This document shows, in pieces, positions 1-7,140 of a stretch of 11,839 bases of DNA (position 1 is its first letter; each line of letters starts with the position of its first letter). The notes under the pieces were generated by a model, which searched no databases, was not told the DNA's origin, and saw only the letters and a list, made by a program, of their open reading frames with translations. This DNA is from CAIKZZ01 sp037443765 (GTDB lineage: Bacteria; Pseudomonadota; Gammaproteobacteria; Steroidobacterales; Steroidobacteraceae). Location: contig JBBINS010000091.1 of the NCBI GenBank assembly GCA_037443765.1, forward strand, positions 1-11,839. Direction: 5' to 3'. Position numbers and translations under genes: made by a program.

Positions 1-2721
1 GTTCAGCGCGACCGCGGCGCCGTTGAGCTCAATCGCGCGCTCGAGCGCCGCGCGGCCGACCGGCAGCCAGCCGCGCTGCAGCGCGACGCCGACCAGGAAC
101 AGGTTGGCGCCAACCGTGTCGCCGAGCAGCCGCCGCGCCGCGCCGGTCGCGTCGATGCAGGCGGCGTTCGCGGCGCCGGCGGCCGTCGCGACCCGCGCGA
201 TCAGGTCGCGCGCGCGGAAGTCGATGTCCGGATTCAGCTGGAAGGCGGCCGTCGGCACGAGGTGCGTGTTGAGTGCGAGCCGCGTGCGGCCCGGGTCGAG
301 CGCGCGCAGCACCTCGGGCGAGGCGGTGACGACGAGGTCGCCGCCGAGCACCACGTCGGCCTCGTACAGGCCGACGCGCGGCGCCATCGGCGCGGCCGAA
401 GCCGGCGCGATCTTGACGTGCGACAGCACCGCGCCGCCCTTCTGCGCGAGCCCGGTCATGTCGTAGACGCTCGCCGAGCGCCCCTCGAGGTGCGCGGCCA
501 TCGCGAGCACCGCGCCGACGGTCACGACGCCGGTGCCGCCGATGCCGGTGACCAGCACGCAGACGGTGCGGTCGCCGCCGGCGACCGCGGGTTCGGGCAG
601 CTCGCCGAACGCGTCGGCGTCGAGCCGCGCGGGCTCGGGCCTTCTGAGCTCGCCGCCCAGAACCGAGACGAACGCCGGGCAGAAGCCCTCGGCGCACGAG
701 TAGTCCTTGTTGCAGCTCGACTGGTCGATCGCGCGCTTGCGCCCGAACTCGGTCTCGAGCGGCTCGACCGAGACGCAGTTCGACTTCGTCGAGCAGTCAC
801 CGCAGCCCTCGCAGACGAGCGGGTTGATCAGCACGCGCCGCGCCGGGTCCGCCATGCGGCCGCGCTTGCGGCGACGGCGCTTCTCGGCCGCGCAGACCTG
901 GTCGTAGACGATCGCCGACACGCCGGGAACCTCGCGCAGCGCGCGCTGCAGCGCATCGAGCTCGGCGCGATCGTGCACGGTGACGCCCATCGCGAACCCG
1001 GGCGCGCGACCGTACTTGCCCGGGTCGTCGCTGACGACGGCGATCCGCTGGACGCGCTCCGCGCGCAGCTGGTGCGTGATCTCGGCCACCGACAGGTGGC
1101 CCTCGACGGGCTGCCCGCCGGTCATCGCGACGGCGTCGTTGTAGAGGATCTTGTAGGTCATGCTCGTGCCGGCGGCGACCGCGGCGCGGACCGCGAGCAG
1201 GCCCGAATGGAAGTACGTGCCGTCGCCGAGGTTCTGGAACGCGTGCGGCCGGTCGGTGAACGGCGCCATGCCGACCCACGTCATGCCCTCGCCGCCCATC
1301 TGCGTCGGCGGCAGCGTGGCGCGGTTCATGTAGAGCGCCATCGTGTGGCAGCCGATGCCGGCGAACGCGACGCTGCCGGCCGGCACCTTGGTCGAACTGT
1401 TGTGCGGGCAGCCGGAACAGAAGTACGGCGTGCGCTGGCCGGGCTCGGCCGGTCGCGCACCCGCCTCGGCGAGACGTGCCTCCTGCGCCGCGAGCCGCCC
1501 GCGCAGCGCCTCGTCCGCGAGCCCGAGCGCGACGAGGCGCGCGCCGACGACGCGCGCGATCTCGAGCGGTTCGAGCACGACGTCCGCGGGCAGCAGCGCG
1601 GCGCCGGCCGCGTCCTGCTTGCCGCAGAGGCGCGGACGCTCGGCGTCCGGCAGGTTGAAGAGCGCGTGCGCCGCCTGCGTCTCGAGGAACGCGGCCTTCT
1701 CCTCGACGACGAGCAGCTCGCGCTGGCCGCGCGCGAACGCCGCGAGACCGACCGGGTCGAGCGGCCAGATCAGGCCGGGCTTGTACAGGCTGACGCCGAG
1801 CGCGCCGAGCCGCGCCGCATCGAGGCCGAGCGCGTCGAGCGCGGCGACGGTGTCCAGCCAGGACTTGCCGGCGGCGACGAGGCCGAGGCCCCCGGTGCGC
1901 GGCGCGCCGTGGGTGACGCGGTCGAGCCCGTTCAGCCGTGCGTACGCCTGCGCGCGCGGCAGCTTGTGGCGCACGAGGCGCAGCTCATCGCCGAGCGGGT
2001 CGAAGCCGAAGCGTGCGTGCACGCCGCCGGGCGGCGGCTCCCCGGGCGGGAGGCGGCACTCGACGCGCGCCGTGTCCACCTCCACGGTCGCGGTCGCCTC
2101 GACCGTCTCGTTGACGCACTTGAACCCGACCCAGACGCCGGCATACCTCGAAAGCCCGAAGCCGTGCAGCCCGAAGTCGAGGAACTCCTGCACGTTCGCC
2201 GGGTACAGGACCGGCACGCCGTTCGCGGCGAGCGCCTGTTCGCTCTGGTGCGAGATCGTCGAGCTCTTGCCCGGGTGGTCGTCACCGAACAGGACGAGCA
2301 CGCCGCCGTGCGGCGCGGTTCCCATCCGGTTCGCGTGCTTGATCGGATCGCCGGAGCGGTCGACGCCGGGGCCTTTGCCGTACCAGATCGCGAATACGCC
2401 GTCGTACTTCGCGCCCGGCAGCAGGCCGGCCTGCTGCGTGCCCCAGATCGCGGTCGCCGCGAGGTCCTCGTTGACCCCCGGCGCGAAGCGGACATGCTGC
2501 GCCGCGAGGCGCGTCCCCGCGGCCGCGAGCTGCAGATCGTAGCCGCCGAGCGGCGAGCCGCGGTAGCCGCTGATGTAGCCGGCGGTGTTGAGGCCGGCAG
2601 CCGCATCGCGCGCGCGCTGCATGAGCGGCAGCCGCACGAGCGCCTGGGTACCGGACAGCAACACCCGGCCGCGCTCCCGGTCGTACTTGTCGTCCAGCGT
2701 GATGTCGGTCGGCGGGGGCAT
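1..2721 (-). CDS. Indolepyruvate ferredoxin oxidoreductase, fused alpha-beta type (3' end beyond window)
   Basis: This enzyme oxidatively decarboxylates aryl- or other 2-oxoacids to acyl-CoA, passing electrons to ferredoxin. The reading frame is open for 907 codons to the left edge with no stop, so the C-terminus is missing; fused homologues are usually about 1150-1200 residues. Visible in order are an N-terminal TPP-enzyme half (GTQQAG-type start region; YGKGPGVDRSGDPIKHANR at about 114-132; FGDDHPGKSS at about 145-154), CSGCPHN (Cys435 and Cys438), the TPP-binding GDGTYFHSG (Asp500), a cysteine-rich Fe-S segment beginning CEGCGDC (first Cys 637) and then SCNKDYSC, and a gamma-type domain beginning GIGGTGVVT near residue 727. 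The ATG at 2721 gives the family-typical N-terminus, but the Shine-Dalgarno sequence is weak. It is divergent from the thioesterase at 2832. The family assignment is firm; the substrate (indolepyruvate, phenylpyruvate or branched-chain oxoacid) cannot be told from sequence. Confidence 0.93.
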   Translation of the reverse strand, partial: MPPPTDITLDDKYDRERGRVLLSGTQALVRLPLMQRARDAAAGLNTAGYISGYRGSPLGGYDLQLAAAGTRLAAQHVRFAPGVNEDLAATAIWGTQQAGLLPGAKYDGVFAIWYGKGPGVDRSGDPIKHANRMGTAPHGGVLVLFGDDHPGKSSTISHQSEQALAANGVPVLYPANVQEFLDFGLHGFGLSRYAGVWVGFKCVNETVEATATVEVDTARVECRLPPGEPPPGGVHARFGFDPLGDELRLVRHKLPRAQAYARLNGLDRVTHGAPRTGGLGLVAAGKSWLDTVAALDALGLDAARLGALGVSLYKPGLIWPLDPVGLAAFARGQRELLVVEEKAAFLETQAAHALFNLPDAERPRLCGKQDAAGAALLPADVVLEPLEIARVVGARLVALGLADEALRGRLAAQEARLAEAGARPAEPGQRTPYFCSGCPHNSSTKVPAGSVAFAGIGCHTMALYMNRATLPPTQMGGEGMTWVGMAPFTDRPHAFQNLGDGTYFHSGLLAVRAAVAAGTSMTYKILYNDAVAMTGGQPVEGHLSVAEITHQLRAERVQRIAVVSDDPGKYGRAPGFAMGVTVHDRAELDALQRALREVPGVSAIVYDQVCAAEKRRRRKRGRMADPARRVLINPLVCEGCGDCSTKSNCVSVEPLETEFGRKRAIDQSSCNKDYSCAEGFCPAFVSVLGGELRRPEPARLDADAFGELPEPAVAGGDRTVCVLVTGIGGTGVVTVGAVLAMAAHLEGRSASVYDMTGLAQKGGAVLSHVKIAPASAAPMAPRVGLYEADVVLGGDLVVTASPEVLRALDPGRTRLALNTHLVPTAAFQLNPDIDFRARDLIARVATAAGAANAACIDATGAARRLLGDTVGANLFLVGVALQRGWLPVGRAALERAIELNGAAVALN

Positions 2722-2831
2722 CGGGGACCTGGGCGGCGCCGCGGGCGAGTGCGAAGCGTACACCGAAGCCCGCGGCCGGCGCCGGCCGTTGCGTGGACGG
2801 CGCGTCCTGGACCTTGTAGCGTTCGGTGCCC

Positions 2832-3257
2832 ATGGGCATCTGGTTCGCGCCGTTCACGCTCGAGGAGCTCAACCGCACGCGCGTCGTCGGCCTCGCGGCG
2901 CAGCTCGGCATGGAGTTCGCCGGTTTCGGCGACGACTGGCTGGCCGCGACGATGCCGGTCGACGCGCGCACGCACCAGCCGATGGGGCTGCTGCACGGCG
3001 GCGCGTCGCTGGCGCTCGCCGAGACCGTCGGCAGCGTGGCCGGCAACCTGTGCGTCGACCGCGCGCGCTTTCGCTGCGTCGGCCAGGAGGTCAACGGCAA
3101 CCACCTGCGCGGCGCGACCCGCGGACTCGTGACCGGCACCGCGCGCCCGCACCACCTGGGCGCGCGCAGCCAGGTGTGGCAGATCGAGATCCGGGACCCC
3201 GCGGCGCGCCTCGTCTGCATCTCGCGCCTGACGCTCGCGGTGGTTGCCGCGGCGTGA
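2832..3257 (+). CDS. Hotdog-fold acyl-CoA thioesterase (PaaI/YdiI-MenI family)
   Basis: This is a small cytoplasmic thioesterase of 141 residues that hydrolyses acyl- or aroyl-CoA thioesters. It matches the E. coli YdiI pattern closely: LTLDELN-like TLEELN near the N-terminus, MPVDARTHQPMGLLHGGAS at 41-59, the HGG turn at 55-57 with the likely catalytic Glu64 in ALAETVGS, and a late HLGARSQVWQIEI strand. I chose ATG 2832 because it reproduces the YdiI N-terminus; a GTG at 2826 in the same frame is possible. No good Shine-Dalgarno is visible. It is divergent from the indolepyruvate oxidoreductase, whose product is an acyl-CoA, so a shared pathway is plausible but inferred. YdiI acts in menaquinone synthesis in E. 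coli; nothing here shows a men pathway, so the symbol menI is not given. Phenylacetyl-CoA or a broad substrate range are alternatives. Confidence 0.88.
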   Translation: MGIWFAPFTLEELNRTRVVGLAAQLGMEFAGFGDDWLAATMPVDARTHQPMGLLHGGASLALAETVGSVAGNLCVDRARFRCVGQEVNGNHLRGATRGLVTGTARPHHLGARSQVWQIEIRDPAARLVCISRLTLAVVAAA

Positions 3258-3278
3258 CCTGCGATGGCGCGCGGCGGC

Positions 3279-3284
3279 TATACT
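3279..3284 (+). promoter_or_regulatory. Probable -10 element for lptM-polA
   Basis: TATACT matches the sigma-70 -10 consensus in five of six positions and stands out in very GC-rich DNA, 25 bp before the lptM start. No clear -35 is present; the best is TGACCT at 3255-3260 with an 18-bp spacer. A strong Shine-Dalgarno, GAGGAGG at 3298-3304, follows and sets the lptM start. The promoter is inferred from sequence only. Confidence 0.5.
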
Positions 3285-3308
3285 GCGCGCCCGACCCGAG
3301 GAGGCCCG

Positions 3309-3536
3309 ATGCGGACGCTCCTGCTCGCCAGCCTCGCCATGCTCGCCCTCTGCACCGCCTGCGGCCAGAAGGGCCCCCTCGTGCTGCCGCAGAAGTCGGT
3401 CGCGACGCCCGTACTCATCCACGGGCCCGCCGAGGCGGCCCCGGCGGCGCCCGCGGTGACGCCGGCGCCGGCCGACGCCCCGCCGAAGGCCGAGCGCAAG
3501 GACGACGAGCCGGCGCCGTCGCCCCCCAAGCGCTGA
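3309..3536 (+). CDS. lptM: Small lipoprotein of the LptM (YifL) type
   Basis: This is a 75-residue predicted lipoprotein. A short signal peptide (MRTLLLASLAMLALCTA) ends at Cys18, followed directly by GQKGPLVLP, the hallmark of LptM/YifL proteins (CGLKGPLYFP in E. coli). The remainder is a Pro/Ala/Lys-rich low-complexity tail. In E. coli LptM helps the outer-membrane LPS translocon LptDE mature, including disulphide rearrangement of LptD. The -3 lipobox residue is Cys15 rather than the usual Leu, which is slightly odd. The start is fixed by GAGGAGG four bases upstream; an in-frame ATG at 3264 would add a non-signal extension and is rejected. Its TGA is followed after one base by the polA ATG, so the two are very likely co-transcribed and translationally coupled. 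Better-known relatives sit beside lysA or dapF, not polA. Confidence 0.82.
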   Translation: MRTLLLASLAMLALCTACGQKGPLVLPQKSVATPVLIHGPAEAAPAAPAVTPAPADAPPKAERKDDEPAPSPPKR

Positions 3537-3537
3537 C

Positions 3538-6303
3538 ATGGCCGACGCCCCCCGCCTCTACCTGATCGACGGCTCCTCGTACCTGTACCGCGCGTTCCAC
3601 GCGCTGCCGCAGTTCAGCAACTCGAAGGGCGAGCCCACCGGTGCGGTGTTCGGCGTCGTCAGCATGCTGCAGAAGTTCCTGCGCGACGCCCAGCCCACGC
3701 ACATCGCGGTGGTGTTCGACGCGCCGGGGCGGACCTTCCGCGACGACCTCTTCGAGGCCTACAAGGCGCACCGGCCGCCGATGCCGGACGACCTGCGCGC
3801 GCAGATCGCGCCGCTGCTCGCGACGGTCGAGGCGCTGGGGCTGCCGATGCTGCGCATCGAAGGGGTCGAGGCCGACGACGTGATCGGCACGCTGGCGCGG
3901 CGCGGCGCCGCCGCCGGCATGCGCGTCGTGATCTCGACCGGCGACAAGGACATGGCGCAGCTGGTGGACGACCAGGTGACGCTGGTCAACACGATGTACG
4001 ACACGACGCTCGATCGCGCCGGCGTCAAGGCCAAGTTCGACGTCGAGGCCACGCAGATCATCGACTACCTCGCGCTCGTGGGCGACGCCTCCGACAACAT
4101 CCCGGGCGTGCCGAAGGTGGGGCCGAAGACGGCGGCGAAGTGGCTGCAGCAGTACGGCTCGATCGACGCGCTGGTCGCGCACGCGGCCGAGGTCGAAGGC
4201 AAGGTCGGCGAGAGCCTGAGGGACAACCTTCCGCAGCTGGAGCTGTCGCGCCAGCTCGCGACGATCCGCTGCGATCTCGAGCTGCCGGTGTCGGTCGGCG
4301 GGCTCGAACGGCGGCCGGCCGACGTCGAGCGGCTGCGCGAGCTGTATCGCGCGCTCGAGTTCAGGAAGCTGCTCGAGGCGCTCGACGGCGGCGCGCCGGC
4401 GGCGCCTGCCGAGCGCGCCGCGGTGGCCGGCCCGGTGGTTGCCGCGGCGCCGGCCGCCGACATGGATCCCGCGGACGCGGCGATCGCGGCGGCGCCGCGC
4501 GACTACGAGACCGTACTGACCGAGGCGTCGCTCGCGGCCTGGCTCGACCGGCTCGCCGCCGCGCCGCTGTTCGCCTTCGACACCGAGACCACCGGTCTCG
4601 ACTACATGAGCGCCGAGATCGTCGGCGTCTCGTTCTGCGTCGAGCCGGGCGCGGCCGCGTACGTGCCGCTCGCGCACGACTACCCGGCCGCGCCCGAGCA
4701 GCTGCCGCGCGCACGGGTGCTCGACCGCCTCAAGCCGCTGCTCGAGGACCCGGCGCGCGCCAAGCTCGGCCACCACGCCAAGTTCGACGCGCACATCCTC
4801 GCCAACCACGGCATCCGCCTCGCCGGACTCCGGTTCGACTCGATGCTCGAGTCGTACGTGCTCAACAGCGTCGCGACGCGCCACGACATGGACTCGGTCG
4901 CCGAGCGCTACCTCGGCATCCGCACTATCCATTTCGAGGACGTCGCCGGCAAGGGCGCGAAGCAGCTGACGTTCAACCAGGTGCCGCTCGAGACCGCGGG
5001 GCCCTACGCCGCCGAGGACGCCGACGTCACGATGCGGCTGCACCGCGTGTTGCGGCGACGGCTCGAGGCGGAGCCGCGGCTCTGCGAGCTCTACGACACG
5101 CTCGAGCAGCCGCTGCAACCGGTGCTGCAGCGCATGGAACGCCGCGGCGTGCTGGTCGACACGGCGTTCCTCAAGGCGCTTTCGGTCGAGTTCACGCGGC
5201 GCCTCGGCGAGCTCGAGCGCGCGGCGCACGACGCCGCCGGCGGGCCGTTCAACCTCGAGTCGCCGAAGCAGCTGCAGCAGATCCTGTTCGAGCGGCTGCA
5301 GATTCCCGTGATCCGCCGCACCCCGACCGGCCAGCCGTCGACCGCCGAGGACGTGCTCGAGGAACTGGCCGCGAACCACGAGCTGCCGCGGCTGATCCTC
5401 GACTTCCGCGGCATCGCCAAGCTCAAGAGCACCTACACCGACACGCTCGCCGCGCAGCTCAACCCGGCGACCGGTCGCATCCACACGTCGTACCACCAGG
5501 CGGTGGCGGCGACCGGCCGGCTGTCGTCGTCCGATCCCAACCTGCAGAACATCCCGATCCGCACGCCCGAGGGGCGGCGCATCCGCCAGGCGTTCGTCGC
5601 GCCCCCCGGCCGCGTGCTGATGGCGGCCGACTATTCGCAGATCGAGCTCAGGATCATGGCGCACCTGTCCGGTGACGAGGGCCTGCTGAAGGCTTTCGCC
5701 GAGGGCCGCGACGTGCACGAGGCGACCGCCGCTGAGATGTTCGGTGTCGCGCCGGACGCGGTCAGCGCCGAGCAGCGACGGGCCGCCAAGGCGATCAACT
5801 TCGGGCTGATGTACGGCATGTCGGCGTTCGGGCTCGCCGCCCGGCTCGACGTCGACCGCGGCGCCGCCGCGCAGTACATCGAGCGCTACTTCGAGCGCTA
5901 CCCGGGCGTGCGTCGCTACATGGACGAGACGCGCAAGCGCGCGCGCGAGCAGGGTTACGTCGAGACGGTCGAGGGGCGGCGCCTCTACCTGCCCGAGATC
6001 CGCTCGAGGAACCGCCAGCAGCAGCAGTACGCGGAGCGCGCCGCGATCAACGCGCCGATGCAGGGCACGGCGGCGGACATCATCAAGCGCGCGATGCTCG
6101 CGGTCGACGACTGGCTCGAGCGCGAGGCGGCCGGCGCGACGCTCGTGATGCAGGTCCACGACGAACTGGTGCTGGAGGTCGACAGCGGCGCGGTCGAGAG
6201 CGTCCGGGCGCGGGTCACGGCGCTGATGTGCGGTGCAGCGTCGCTGCGGGTGCCGCTCGAGGTCGGGATCGGGGTCGGCGGCAACTGGGACGAGGCGCAC
6301 TGA
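3538..6303 (+). CDS. polA: DNA polymerase I
   Basis: Full-length Pol I of 921 residues (E. coli 928), acting in Okazaki-fragment maturation and repair synthesis. All three domains look intact. The 5' nuclease (about 1-290) has Asp11, Asp61, EADD at 111-114, GDKD at 135-138 and the SDNIPGVPKVGPKTA helix-hairpin-helix. The 3'-5' proofreading domain (about 320-510) has Asp348 and Glu350 in FDTETTGL, Asp417 in HAKFDAH and Asp494 in AAEDAD. The polymerase domain has motif A ADYSQIELR with Asp698, motif B with Lys751, Phe755 and Tyr759, and motif C QVHDELVLEV with His874-Asp875-Glu876. The nuclease-domain sites run two residues, and the others seven, behind E. coli numbering, so no catalytic site is lost. 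There is no separate Shine-Dalgarno; the start lies one base after the lptM stop (TGACATG), implying coupled translation. Confidence 0.99.
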   Translation: MADAPRLYLIDGSSYLYRAFHALPQFSNSKGEPTGAVFGVVSMLQKFLRDAQPTHIAVVFDAPGRTFRDDLFEAYKAHRPPMPDDLRAQIAPLLATVEALGLPMLRIEGVEADDVIGTLARRGAAAGMRVVISTGDKDMAQLVDDQVTLVNTMYDTTLDRAGVKAKFDVEATQIIDYLALVGDASDNIPGVPKVGPKTAAKWLQQYGSIDALVAHAAEVEGKVGESLRDNLPQLELSRQLATIRCDLELPVSVGGLERRPADVERLRELYRALEFRKLLEALDGGAPAAPAERAAVAGPVVAAAPAADMDPADAAIAAAPRDYETVLTEASLAAWLDRLAAAPLFAFDTETTGLDYMSAEIVGVSFCVEPGAAAYVPLAHDYPAAPEQLPRARVLDRLKPLLEDPARAKLGHHAKFDAHILANHGIRLAGLRFDSMLESYVLNSVATRHDMDSVAERYLGIRTIHFEDVAGKGAKQLTFNQVPLETAGPYAAEDADVTMRLHRVLRRRLEAEPRLCELYDTLEQPLQPVLQRMERRGVLVDTAFLKALSVEFTRRLGELERAAHDAAGGPFNLESPKQLQQILFERLQIPVIRRTPTGQPSTAEDVLEELAANHELPRLILDFRGIAKLKSTYTDTLAAQLNPATGRIHTSYHQAVAATGRLSSSDPNLQNIPIRTPEGRRIRQAFVAPPGRVLMAADYSQIELRIMAHLSGDEGLLKAFAEGRDVHEATAAEMFGVAPDAVSAEQRRAAKAINFGLMYGMSAFGLAARLDVDRGAAAQYIERYFERYPGVRRYMDETRKRAREQGYVETVEGRRLYLPEIRSRNRQQQQYAERAAINAPMQGTAADIIKRAMLAVDDWLEREAAGATLVMQVHDELVLEVDSGAVESVRARVTALMCGAASLRVPLEVGIGVGGNWDEAH

Positions 6304-6333
6304 GCGCGGAGCGTTGACGGATCTTGACGGCCG

Positions 6334-6353
6334 GGCGGGAAACTTTTCCCGCC
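6334..6353 (+). repeat. Perfect inverted repeat just after polA
   Basis: GGCGGGAA and TTCCCGCC form an 8-bp perfect inverted repeat around ACTT, starting 30 bp after the polA stop. The following bases (ACCGCGGG) give no U-run, so it is not a normal intrinsic terminator. It could stabilise the polA mRNA 3' end, be an operator, or form the 5' hairpin of a longer small RNA ending at 6483. The repeat is seen directly; any function is inference. Confidence 0.6.
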
Positions 6354-6369
6354 ACCGCGGGTCCCACTC

Positions 6370-6483
6370 TATGAACGCCGCAAGGCGCTCCCCGCTACCC
6401 TCCCTGAGCGGGCCCCTACCCGGTCAATCCCCATGCCGGGTTAGTCTGGCCCGGCGACGGTGCCGCCGTCGCCGGGCTTTTTT
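6370..6483 (+). ncRNA. Candidate small RNA between polA and yihA (Spot 42/ErsA position)
   Basis: This interval lies where E. coli encodes Spot 42 and Pseudomonas encodes ErsA; from memory, Xanthomonas sX13 is also downstream of polA. It can fold into consecutive stem-loops: CGCC-GCAA-GGCG (6376-6387, GNRA tetraloop), CCCGCT/AGCGGG (6391-6396 with 6407-6412) with loop ACCCTCCCTG, ACCCGG/CCGGGT (6418-6423 with 6436-6441) with loop TCAATCCCCATG, and the terminator at 6449-6483. The C-rich loops are complementary to Shine-Dalgarno-type G-rich sites, as in known Hfq-dependent RNAs. The 3' end is well defined. The 5' end is not: TATGAA at 6370-6375 is a poor -10 with no good -35, and the RNA could start further upstream. 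The alternative is simply a polA mRNA 3' trailer and terminator. Confidence 0.5.
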
Positions 6484-7064
6484 GCCGCGACGTAGCGGCG
6501 CAGCGCCTTGCGCGCCTCGTCGACGCCGGTTTTCTTGGTCGCCGAAAAGAGCTGCGCCGTGGCCTGGTCGCCCACCTCGCGCCGCACCCGCGCGAGCGTG
6601 CTCGTCGCCTCGTTGCGCGACAGCTTGTCGGCCTTGGTCAGCAACAGGTGCGCCTCGCGGCCGCAGGCCCTGGCGAAGCTGAGCATCTGCCAGTCGGTCT
6701 CGCTCAGCGGCCGGCGGGCGTCCATGATCAGGAACAGCACCGCGAGCGAATTGCGTTCGCGAAAGTACGTATCCAGCAGTCCCCGCCAGTGCTCGCGCAC
6801 CGGACGCGGCACTTTCGCGTAGCCGTAGCCCGGCAGGTCGACGAGCCGCAGGTCCGCCTCGAGCTCGAAAAAGTTGATGAGCTGCGTCAATCCCGGCGTC
6901 TTGGAGGTCTTGGCGAGCCCGTGACGCTGGGTGATCGCGTTGATGGCGCTCGACTTGCCGCTGTTGGACCGGCCGGCGAACGCGACCTCGCAGCCCGTGT
7001 CCGGGACGAACTGTGACGGCTCGTGTGCCCCCTTCAGGTAGCGTGCGTGGGGAAAAGCCGACAT
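6441..7064 (-). CDS. yihA: Ribosome biogenesis GTP-binding protein YihA/EngB (YsxC)
   Basis: This is a 207-residue TRAFAC-class GTPase, close to the usual 210 or so, required in E. coli and Bacillus for late 50S subunit assembly. The G motifs are complete: G1 GRSNSGKSS at 31-39, G2-region TPGLT at 56-60, G3 DLPGYG at 76-81, G4 TKAD at 143-146 and G5 SAT at 174-176. ATG 7064 gives the family-typical short N-terminal segment before G1; longer in-frame extensions upstream have no family character. No clear Shine-Dalgarno precedes it. The last dozen residues (AKKPGDGGTVAGP) are encoded by DNA that on the other strand is a strong terminator hairpin, so this tail is probably dictated by the terminator. 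It converges on polA and diverges from cytochrome c4. Confidence 0.96.
   Translation of the reverse strand: MSAFPHARYLKGAHEPSQFVPDTGCEVAFAGRSNSGKSSAINAITQRHGLAKTSKTPGLTQLINFFELEADLRLVDLPGYGYAKVPRPVREHWRGLLDTYFRERNSLAVLFLIMDARRPLSETDWQMLSFARACGREAHLLLTKADKLSRNEATSTLARVRREVGDQATAQLFSATKKTGVDEARKALRRYVAAKKPGDGGTVAGPD
6449..6483 (+). terminator. Intrinsic terminator inside the 3' end of yihA
   Basis: A 12-bp perfect stem (GCCCGGCGACGG at 6449-6460 with its complement at 6466-6477), a TGCCG loop, and six T at 6478-6483. The T-run is on the plus strand only, so it stops rightward transcripts: polA read-through and/or the candidate small RNA. It lies within codons 195-206 of the convergent yihA gene. 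Confidence 0.92.
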
Positions 7065-7068
7065 CGTG

Positions 7069-7074
7069 TAGAAT
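7069..7074 (+). promoter_or_regulatory. Possible -10 element for cytochrome c4
   Basis: TAGAAT matches the sigma-70 -10 consensus in five of six positions in the 76-bp gap between divergent yihA and cytochrome c4. No convincing -35 lies 16-18 bp upstream, where the DNA is already the yihA coding start. It would give a leader of about 60 nt. The assignment is weak. Confidence 0.35.
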
Positions 7075-7140
7075 CCAAGGTTCGCTGAGGCCCGCGAGTC
7101 TAACAGGGCCGTGCGAACGTCCACGGGAGCCGCTAGAGAT

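Noticed and set aside
262..3132. 956-codon open frame on the plus strand, opposite the oxidoreductase
   Set aside because: It is a GC-skew shadow: Arg/Ala/His-rich with no domain features, while the opposite strand encodes a clear conserved enzyme with catalytic motifs.
3415..6300. 961-codon open frame on the minus strand, opposite polA
   Set aside because: Arg/Val/Leu/His-rich shadow of polA, with no recognisable fold; it is explained by the codon bias of the real gene.
6340..6372. ECF/AlgU-type promoter (AAACTT ... TCTAT) for the candidate small RNA, by analogy with ErsA
   Set aside because: The two elements are 22 bp apart, whereas such promoters need about 16-17; the resemblance is probably chance.
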